Below, one piece after another: positions 56,235 to 64,000 of a stretch of DNA of 64,000 nucleotides. Origin of the DNA: Juglans regia (Eukaryota > Streptophyta > Magnoliopsida > Fagales > Juglandaceae); assembly GCF_001411555.2 (NCBI RefSeq), contig NC_049914.1, positions 12,700,847-12,764,846 of the forward strand, read 5' to 3'. Position 1 is the first letter of the stretch. The number at the start of each line of letters is the position of its first letter. Under the pieces are notes generated by a model, which saw only the letters and a list, made by a program, of their open reading frames with translations, did not search any database and had not been told where the DNA came from. Both the position numbers and the translations under genes were made by a program.

Positions 56235-57411
56235 TAAAAAATCACACGTCTACTCAGGATAAGTTTTCAAGTCACTGGGTCAAAACATTTGTAACCTCTT
56301 TAATTTGAGTAGTATCTGAGAAATATGTACTTCTTGGATTTGTACATCAACTTGTGGATGTTGTAGGGACGAATGAGTGGGAAACAAGCACAACCAAAGA
56401 CCCTCAAGAAGGAGTAGTTTGGTTGTTTGTGTAGAAGCTGGACATAAGATGACTGATTTTGCAAGACTACAGTGGGCAGTCTATTTATGAGATATATAGT
56501 AGTATTCTAAACATCTGTCAAATACTAAAGAGGAAGTTTGGATTGTGCTAATAAAGCTAGACTAGTTTCCACTATGTGCCTATGCTTTCTCTCGGCTAGC
56601 CCATTTTGTTGGCCCGTTGGGCAATATAGGGACAAGATAATTTGTGCCAAATGCCATTGGACTCAAGGAATCTAGTGAACTAAGTTGGGGTAAACTCTCC
56701 GCTTCCATCAGATTGAAAAGCCTTGATCCTTTTAGTCAACAGGTTTTCTACCATACATTTGAATTTAACAAAACACTCAAATGTTTGAGATTTGAGTGTG
56801 AAGAGGATAAATCCATGTAAAACAAGAAAATTATCAATAAAGGTGATATAATATTTGCATCCATTATTAGCAATAACATGAGAACTCCAATGATCTGAAT
56901 GTATTATTTCAAGGGGTTCATACGTTACATTATTAGACTTAACAAAAGGAAGGGACTTAGACTTAGCCAATTGACATGGTTCACATAGAGTCTAATGCAA
57001 GTTGGACTTATTGGGTGAAATATGAACTAGACTCTTGAGTTTATCAAATGTGGAAGAGGTTGGATGGCCTAATCTTCTATGCCATGTGACTGGATCAGTT
57101 GTGGTTCCAAGAAAGGCTGTAAGTTGTTTGGCCTTATTCATTGATTTGGCTAAGAAGATTAGGTAGAGTTCATCCTTATTTGGCCCTTGCAAAAGAGTCT
57201 GTCTTGTGCACTTATCTTTCACAAAATAGTGAGAGTCAGTCAAAGCAAACCAACAGTGATTATTTGAGCAAAATCTTTGGATTGACAATAAGTTGGCAGT
57301 AGCATAGGGACAATGCAAAATTTTGTTTAATCTAAAGGGAATATTGGCTTTGTACATCTTAGTGGATCCTTGATTTGAGATAGAGAAACCTGTTCCATTA
57401 CCTACAGCCAC
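56235..57411 (-). pseudogene. Copia GAG-pre-integrase and integrase remnant
   Basis: Minus-strand frames give VTWHRRLGHPTSSTFDKLKSL (zinc-binding His pair, about 57,030-57,100), then CQLAKSKSLPF, PLEIIHSDHWSSHVIANNGCKYYITFIDNFLVLHGFILF (core Asp residues: normally SD.WGP and FIDD; one Asp is Asn here) and IKAFQSDGSGEF. Beyond a stop at about 56,680 broken pieces follow, ending GYKCFDPVT.KLILSRRVIFYEAS next to the LTR. Confidence 0.82.
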
Positions 57412-57899
57412 CTCTTCATCACCTTGGCAAGGTTCTTGGATTGATAGATTCTCTAATGCTGCACTCGCATGACTGTTACCACCACTGTCTGCATACCATG
57501 GTTATTCTTGAGGTTATTCCATGTTGCAGTTTGTCCTAGTAGCCATGGCTACAAGTTGAGCAGGTGGATGCTTTCCTTGAATTGCAAAGTTCATATGTTG
57601 GTAGCAATCTAGGGCCTGATGGCCTATTTTTTCACATATCTAACGAGGTGCTCTATTGTAATCGGTGGAGTTTGAGTCACCATCAAATGGATTCTTGTTT
57701 TCTAATCGTTTTTGGCTTTGTTTTGTCTTGAGCCTTTGCCCTTGAAGTTTGATCCAGATGGCTTTGGTTTCTGTGTGTACAAGGCAAAGTTGCCCGAGTC
57801 TGTAGTGTTGTGATGTTGAGTTCCCAATAATGTTTTATAGTTCAAGAGTTCAGCTTGAAAGTCCTAAAAGGACATGAAAAGTTCACAGGTGGCAAAATG

Positions 57900-58640
57900 A
57901 AATGATGTGATAAAAGTTGTATAAGTTGGCTTTAGTCCACCCAGTATGTATGAGATGAGGTCATGATATAAATCCGTGGGAGTGGAATCCCTTAAACCCA
58001 CAATTAATTTGAAAACTTACCCAAGAAAGCCAAAATCAAGCCAATGAAAAATTTAGATCCATTGAAGAACAAGGATCTTTAAGACTAGGTTCATCTTGGT
58101 GCCCATCAAGTCATCATCTTCGACAAGTTTCCCAACAACCATGAGTTGGTCAGCCCAAGACTTGGATTGACCAAGATATTGAGAGCATGTTTGAGACCTT
58201 GCTGCAAAGATTGCAATTGTTGCTTTAGATATGCAACCCTTGAACGAGATTGAGATTCAAGTCTTGCTGCCAAGGATGTCCACACTTGTCATGAGGTGTT
58301 TAGTCCATATATGAAGGACAAAACATTTTTCAGAAAGTGTGATAGTGAACCGGCCAATGAGGTACTGGTCCTTTTTTAGCCATAACCAGGGTTGGTTATT
58401 GTGGTGCTTTTCCCTATTTCATCAATAAGGCTACAATGGGCATGGCTCAGTGCCATCCACAATACCCATGAGTTTATGGCTTCTGAGAATTGGGAGAAAT
58501 TGTGACATCCGGTTTAGGTAATTGGTGCCATCTAATTTGGTGGATATATGATGTGTGATGTTGGGCAAGGCAAAGATAATTGCAATAGGTGTGGCAGCGA
58601 GAGTGTTGGATTTGAATTCCATGCTTAGTAGGATCAAAGG
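57900..58640 (-). pseudogene. Copia gag remnant
   Basis: Near 58,440-58,560 the minus strand reads NITHHISTKLDGTNYLNRMSQFLPILRSHKLMGIVDGTEPCP, the usual copia gag start (..I..KL...NY..W..QF...LR.H.L.G..DG..P.P). The remainder to about 57,900 is split by stops and frameshifts. Confidence 0.75.
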
Positions 58641-58655
58641 AGAAGTCCTATAGGT

Positions 58656-58667
58656 GCTCTGATACCA
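58656..58667 (-). promoter_or_regulatory. Primer-binding site of the RT-less copia element
   Basis: GCTCTGATACCA on the plus strand is the exact complement of the initiator tRNA-Met primer site TGGTATCAGAGC. Confidence 0.9.
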
Positions 58668-59003
58668 TGAAAGAAATGATAGAATAGTTTGGCTTTGCAC
58701 ACCAAATCACATGTATTCGATTGAACATATATACTGTAGTAAAGCTGCTTACACTTAATATAGAATGTACATTAAGAAAAGAAATATACAATACAGCAAA
58801 TCGTGTACAACTAAGAAAATATTGCAGAGGACTAAGAGTATATTACAAAGATCAAGGGATTGATTAGTTCCCATCTGAGTCTTGATCTGTGCAGACAATG
58901 AATGAGAGATATCATTTGAATTTAGATATTGACCTTTCATATATGGCTTGCTGATATGATTCTCTTTCCTTAAGAGGGGTTAGCTAAGACATCTCTGTTA
59001 ACA
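58668..59003 (-). repeat. 5' LTR of the RT-less copia element
   Basis: 336 bp; on the minus strand it begins TGTTAACAGAGATG and ends ATTTCTTTCA, touching the primer-binding site. Confidence 0.82.
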
Positions 59004-60289
59004 ACTAGTAGTAAGGGTATCATTGCCCTTGAGCCTAACGTGTTGATGGTTATGGGATACGGAGGCGAATCTAGAACAAGAGAGTCCAAGGAGTCGATAA
59101 GAGCCATGCTTGAGGTGTAGTAACACAACTGTTGGGCCTAGGCCCGCTGGCCAGGCGAGTAAATAATCACGGGCGATTTAAAGAAGAATCGGAAGCGTTA
59201 CCGCGTCAGATTCCATAAATCATGCCCTCAGAAGTGAAAGGCCATGTTGGGTTTGGCATCATCTATAAATAGATTATCAGGGCCGTCTCTAAATTCTGAG
59301 TTTTCCTCACTCGTATCATCCAATCTGACTTTTCCATCAGAAGCTCCCCTGAGTTTGGGACCCCGAGTGAGTTTTGTTCTTTGTTTTGAATGTCTCTGTA
59401 TTATGTCAAAGATCAATGACTGGAGAATTTGGCGGTGAGACTGTCACTCTGATGGCCATAAAATGATAAATCAAATACTACTCTCAAAATGAGTATATTA
59501 GTGTTATGAAAAAGTATTACAAATATATATATAAAATGTAATTTTAAGTAATTAAAAATATCTATATAAAAGAGTTTAAAATATAAATTCATTGAATTCC
59601 TTCAGTAAGATTGCATGCAAAGTCATGTATTTGGCCTCAGATTATCATCTTTTTTCTTTCAACTCAAATACTTTGGTTTGCATAATCACAAATTTAATAC
59701 AAAGCTAGTTCTTGTCCTATTTTTCTCTTCAACAAAATAAAGTAAAGAGGGGGGGGCAGCTGCCATCAGGATCTAGTGTATGACCCAATCACAAGCCACC
59801 ATGTCATAATTCTACATATTTTATCATGAGCTAAACTATACTAGATTTTCTCAAATAAAGAACTCTATATTTTATCTTTCAATTTTTCCACCTTTCTTAC
59901 AGGAAAAAAGGAAAAAAATTAAGATACGTTTAGTTTATCATATTTTCTTACAAGAAGAACTCATTGCTCAAGCACAATTTAAAAAGGGAATATAAAACCA
60001 GTTTAATGGGAGAATTTGGTATAAAAGCTCAAGAGAGGGAATGCCAATATATAATGACCGGGTAAAAAAAATCAGTTCAGAGATGGATTCAAGGCATATA
60101 CATACAAGACAAATTCACCATAATGTTAAGCATTATATCTCGCAAACGAATGGATATTTACCACGACATCACCATAAAACAAGATAAATGGTTTCATTTC
60201 ATGTTTTTCCTAACTACATTTAGTAAAAAAATAAGCAGCCTCCAAAGATTTATTCACTTTCAACATCCAAGTCTCAAAACTCCACACTG
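59004..60289. other. Intergenic region downstream of the ARF gene
   Basis: No gene is supported. 59,090-59,440 is less AT-rich and has a TATA-like 'ctataaatag' (about 59,264), as in a retroelement LTR, but no second copy is visible here. 59,460-60,100 is AT-rich; the 3' UTR of the minus-strand ARF gene probably takes up the last few hundred bases. Confidence 0.5.
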
Positions 60290-63200
60290 TTATGCAAAAA
60301 TGCTCAAGGGACCTGTCTTGTTTGATGCATCCAATCCATTTTCAGCATTCCTCATCCATGTAATCCATGTCCTAAGAGAAAAACATTCAAACAGGCTACA
60401 GCAACTTGAAGATGACTTGTAGAACCAAAAGGAATTTTTTCAGCTAACTATTTATGCTATGGAGGATTACAAAGTGTTCCAAACTTTTAAAATTTGAAAT
60501 TGTTTAATGCTTATTGACATGATCTTTCAAAATTATTTAAACCGAAATGACCAAATTTATGGTTATCCAATGTAAGATTGGATAACGTGACTTAACAATA
60601 GCAAAGGCACTTCTGCTTCTGCTTTGAAAATTATATAATAGATAGATGCTCTAAAAGACTTCCCCTAAACCGAGAAGGCACGGATGGGGAATAAAGAACG
60701 AGACATCATAACTACTCACTTACCTTTGAATATTGTTGCTGCCTGAATCTTTCAGAATTGTCAGTCTTTTTGCTGTTTTCATAAAATCACTGCAATTCCA
60801 CCAGAGGGAAAAAGGGGATCCAACAATTATATACTAACAAACGGAACTGCACTAAAAAATACATATTAAGATGTCTAAGATTTCACAATGGCAAAGCTAT
60901 ACATATGCAAACAAGAGAAAATTGAGGGAAAAACTTACCTAAACGGTTCGTCTCCAGTTTGCTTTACAGTACCAGTTGCATCTCGATAGAGCACAGGGCT
61001 TAGCATGTCTGATCTTTCTATTCCAAACATCTTGGATAGCCTCCTGTACAGCTCTTCATAAGAATCAAGAACCGAGAGGTCAAGCGTGCGTCCCACATCC
61101 TCCGATTCCATGAATACCTTGCAGAGACCAGTGTCCAACCCAAGTTCAGTGGTTTGGAAACCCTGGTTCCATGAAAACCCAGCACTTGATGATTTTTCCA
61201 GTGAAACCTTCTGGTCAAGTGTGGATCCTGAACCATCAGAAAGTAACTTTACGTTTTCTTGATTTCCATCTGATGTATTTTTCCTGCTAAGAACTTGTGA
61301 GACTGCATCACTAGAACTGCTTTGAGAAATCTGCTGCTCCGTGACTATTGGTTGACCAAAGAGTAAAAACTGGTGTCTCTTCACATTATCTGATTTCTCC
61401 AAATTCTGGCTGGAATTTCCTATGGTTAGCAAGCAAGATAAGTTTTCATTGCTGTTTGCGTCACCTGTGACAATGCCATTACAAGTTCTTGAATGTATTT
61501 TGAACCGCTGGAAATTGGACGGAAACAGCTCTAACTGCAGTTTGTTTTTAAAGTGGAGATCTGATAAAGATATTCCAAATTGAGCATGCCTGGCTCCCTG
61601 TATGCCTGCAGGAGTGTTATCAGATAGACAACAAAAGGGGCTGCTGGGCCCAAGGGGGTTGCCTGAAATTGTCCGCATCGGAAATTGGCCATCAAGTGGA
61701 AAGTCTGGGTGTTGTGGGAGGCGCAACTTTTTTCTTGGTGGTAAGAAGGGCAAGAGGTGAGTGGTGGGCAAGTTGGATACTAGTTCAACCAACCATGGGC
61801 TTACACGCTTCACGTTATTGAGCATATCTGGCTCATCCCATGTCACCTGAAATGTTGTTTGCAAATAGAACTAAGCAGAAAGTGATGCTTGAAGCAACAT
61901 AAACCCAGGTTAGGCTTTGTATGACATGTTTAATACCATGGTGTGTAAAAGTACATTATGTGTTCCCAAAAACCACGATTTGATTTTCTTTAACTTATGC
62001 CACCCAAAAAACGAAAAACTCTTAACTACTAAATTTCAAAATCAGAGTTTGGAAACAAGGGGTTTCCTAAGACCACTGATTTTGATCCCAACAGTCACCG
62101 CATAGATGGGAATCAAAAGATAAATGACTGGAATCCCTCCAAGTGCACCACATGTACAAGTTTGGCAAAAATCCTTGCTCGGGTATCAAACCCTCACTGA
62201 AAGGAAGGTATCAGAATATTTTTACCAATTCAAGATATCTGAAGTGTGTGGTATATGTATGAAAACTTAAATATCGTAAATTGCAAATGCTTAAACCAGT
62301 ATCATAAAGTGCGTAGCTCTATGTTAAATTTCGGGTCTAATACTTGTACGGGTGTATGTATTCCAATTTTTTACTAGGTCTGAAGTATCACAAATAGTTT
62401 GTGTAATCTTTACACTACAATTAGAGAAGAGAATACATGGCTTCTGTTAGGCAGGCAAAATATATGCGCTGCAAAGGAGTGGCCACAAAACTAAGATGGA
62501 CTCTTATCAGCTCAAGAGTATGTAATTATGTTTCAGCAATAAACGTATCTACAAACCGGACCAAAATACCAGGATGCCTCAGATTCTAGAGTAACACACT
62601 GATGCAAGCCAAGTAATAAAGTAGCTAAGATAAGCCATCAGATAAATTGCATTCAACCCTACCAGCAAATTTGATCGGAAACTGAGTGCCAAATGAACAC
62701 AGTAAATCTAACATATTTCTTAAAAAACATATATTCAGCCACTAACATATTCCAAACTCTTGCACAAAGCTATAAAAATAGCAGATGAATACAACACCTG
62801 AAGTAGCCGCCACGGGGAGTTAGGCCAACGGAGGGGGTCAGCAACCTGAACAGAAGCTACGGTTCCCATAAACCAGCTTATCCGGGAAGAATCCTCTGTT
62901 TCAAATGCCATCTTAAACCTCATCCCAGAGCACCAATGAATGCTCATCGCGGCCTTCAGAGCCGAGGCCTTAACGCAAAACTCTGGCGTGCCTGCCCTGG
63001 GATAATAAACAACCTCAAATGGCTGCCCACCAGCAGCAAGAGCCACAGCTTCAGCAACCGATTCGGGCCTCACCCTTCCCTTTCCTCTCATATTGCCACC
63101 AGGGCTTGAATTCCCACACCCATTTCGCATTACTTTGTTTTCTCCCTCCCTCAAAAGCACCGAAAACCCACCGTATGGCGAATCAGAATGGCCGGGACCG

Positions 63201-63880
63201 GGGTTCCACCCCGATAGGGACTCTGTTGCACCGCCATTTCCCCTCTTGGATCGTCGAATACCGACACAGAGATCACCGTTTTCAGCTCTCAGGAAAACAA
63301 TGGAATCCCCTGCAACCAGCTTCTTGTGGTTTACGAAGGTGCTCCACCCAGTCGTCAGCAAATGCCGGCGCGGCGTCCCCCTGTAAATATGCCTAAATTT
63401 CCAGACCTCTCCGTGCACATCCTTGGCAATCACCGTCTGGACCGGCGGATCCGCCTTGTAATCCAACCGCGGGAAGATTGTCTCGGCACAGTACCTCGGA
63501 ACCGAGAAACCGCCACCATTGTTGGCGTCGGATTGGGTCAATGTCTTGGCGAAGGAAGCGGGTTTCTCTGGATTCTCAGACCCATTGGCCCCCAAAAGCT
63601 GATCATCACCAAAATCAAGCTCAGTGTTTCCCGTTGGAGCCAATCTGATCTTGGCGAAAACCTCGTCGGATTCAGGGTCAGCTAAGAACTTCACGGCCCT
63701 AACTCGGCAAGGAATGATAGCAGGGGTTCTGGGCAAGGAGTCGAAACCGACGCGGGCCTGGGCGTGCTCAGCGTGGCCCTGAGGGAAGTAGAAGACCTTG
63801 GAGTTAACCGGAGGCATCTGGACCATGCCTCCGGCACAGGCGTGCCATAGTTGAGGATCCAAGCATTTCTCTGCCTCCAT
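60290..63880 (-). CDS. Auxin response factor of the ARF10/ARF16 clade
   Basis: Four coding exons on the minus strand (62798-63880, 60939-61846, 60724-60789, 60290-60371), with GT-AG introns and matching phases, give 712 residues. Order: N-terminal dimerisation part (KCLDPQLWHACAGG), B3 DNA-binding domain about 108-210 (ASFAKTLTQSDANNGGGFSV, KFRHIYRGTPRRHLLT, GDSIVFLR), auxin-response domain about 275-357 (EVVYYPRAGTPEFCVK, RFKMAFETEDSSRISWF), a Ser/Pro/Leu-rich middle region, and a C-terminal PB1 domain about 570-680 (CKVFMESEDVGRTLDLS...SYEELYRRL, GDEPFRDFMKTAKRLTI). It ends KTGPLSIFA, typical of the clade. These are nuclear factors binding TGTCTC-type sites, generally repressors, interacting with Aux/IAA proteins. 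The start is the ATG at 63880; the frame is open further upstream but only through a TTG. Regulated by miR160 (61587-61607). Expressed paralogues are often called ARF10, ARF16 or ARF18. Confidence 0.95.
61587..61607 (-). promoter_or_regulatory. miR160 target site in the ARF transcript
   Basis: The plus strand reads TGCCTGGCTCCCTGTATGCC then T, identical to plant miR160 at 20 of 21 bases, so the minus-strand mRNA pairs with miR160 nearly perfectly. It encodes the GIQGARH stretch (residues 442-448) between the auxin-response and PB1 domains, the known place in ARF10/16/17. Cleavage there is established for the clade; here it is predicted. Confidence 0.95.
61847..62797 (-). other. Intron 1 of the ARF gene
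   Basis: 951 bases between ...CTTCAG|gtgttg and aacatttcag|GTGACA. No coding sequence, inserted transposon or RNA gene is apparent. Confidence 0.85.
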
Positions 63881-64000
63881 TGTTGGAATGCCACTTTTTG
63901 GAATATGAAAATGAGCGATCAAACAGTGGTCTGCAAATCCCTTTTATTTTCAAAAGTCTCAAGGCTTCTACTTCACAGCGCTGGAAGAAGCCTCACTTCA
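63881..64000 (-). promoter_or_regulatory. 5' UTR of the ARF gene (partial)
   Basis: Only 120 bases upstream of the ATG lie in the window. The frame stays open upstream without an ATG. Promoter elements are outside. Confidence 0.4.

Larger units (their letters stand above)
55886..59003 (-). mobile_element. Ty1/copia element lacking RT and RNase H
   Basis: Similar repeats at 55886-56217 (332 bp) and 58668-59003 (336 bp) are the 3' and 5' LTRs on the minus strand. The primer-binding site (minus strand TGGTATCAGAGC) is at 58656-58667, adjoining the 5' LTR. Minus-strand remnants are gag, GAG-pre-integrase and integrase, whose C-terminal part runs directly into the 3' LTR, so RT and RNase H were deleted. 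I see no target duplication (TCAAC left, ACTAG right). Confidence 0.85.

Noticed and set aside
54772..59022. 'aatgatacccttac' at 54,771 and its complement at 59,011 as inverted ends of one element
   Set aside because: Similarity stops after about 20-25 bases and the position does not coincide with the LTR boundaries set by the primer-binding site.
59244..59438. Overlapping opposite-strand frames near the TATA-like site
   Set aside because: No recognisable product; the region has the texture of an LTR or other transposon non-coding DNA.
63881..63922. N-terminal extension of the ARF protein (MIAHFHIPKSGIPT...)
   Set aside because: The first codon of that extension is TTG; the first ATG of the frame is at 63880 and fits the family's N-terminus.

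Overview
The window is nuclear DNA of a woody eudicot: intron-rich genes with canonical GT-AG splice sites, plant gene families (a SAPS-domain PP6 regulatory subunit, UBL5/HUB1, an ARF10/16-clade auxin response factor with a miR160 site), AT-rich spacers and a heavy load of plant Ty1/copia, Ty3/gypsy, LINE, hAT and MITE sequences. The repeat families look like those of Fagales such as the walnut family, but that is inference from pattern memory and was not tested.

Positions 1-33,000 are a graveyard of nested transposons with no host gene that I can support. In order: part of a long gypsy-type LTR broken by a non-autonomous hAT element, which itself carries a foldback hairpin with a LINE fragment in its loop; the 3' end of a chromodomain gypsy element; about 2.4 kb of unassigned DNA; a copia element (7,544-14,459) with matching 370-bp LTRs and a 5-bp target duplication, holding a second hAT element and a solo LTR; a decayed gypsy element (14,531-19,298); a second copy of the long LTR family (about 20,060-22,125); and a copia element on the minus strand (25,281-28,010) reduced to gag and protease.

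Positions 33,000-47,700 hold one gene of 19 coding exons for an 853-residue SAPS-domain protein. Its intron 8 contains a LINE inside an opposite-strand LINE, its intron 15 another LINE stub, and its intron 6 a 308-bp tandem duplication. After a cluster of MITEs, a one-exon UBL5 gene (73 aa) lies at 49,482-49,703. Positions 50,000-60,000 hold AT-rich spacer, a FAR1-type pseudogene and a copia element on the minus strand without reverse transcriptase. The window ends with an auxin response factor on the minus strand (four coding exons, 712 aa) that contains a near-perfect miR160 target.

The three genes are unrelated functionally (phosphatase regulation, splicing-associated ubiquitin-like modifier, auxin transcription) and show no sign of joint regulation. 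I found no CRISPR array, rRNA, tRNA or operon, and no clearly new biological system. The most unusual structures are the hairpin-bearing hAT element split by a LINE, a small MITE family with 9-bp target duplications, and retroelements that lost the same enzymatic core independently.
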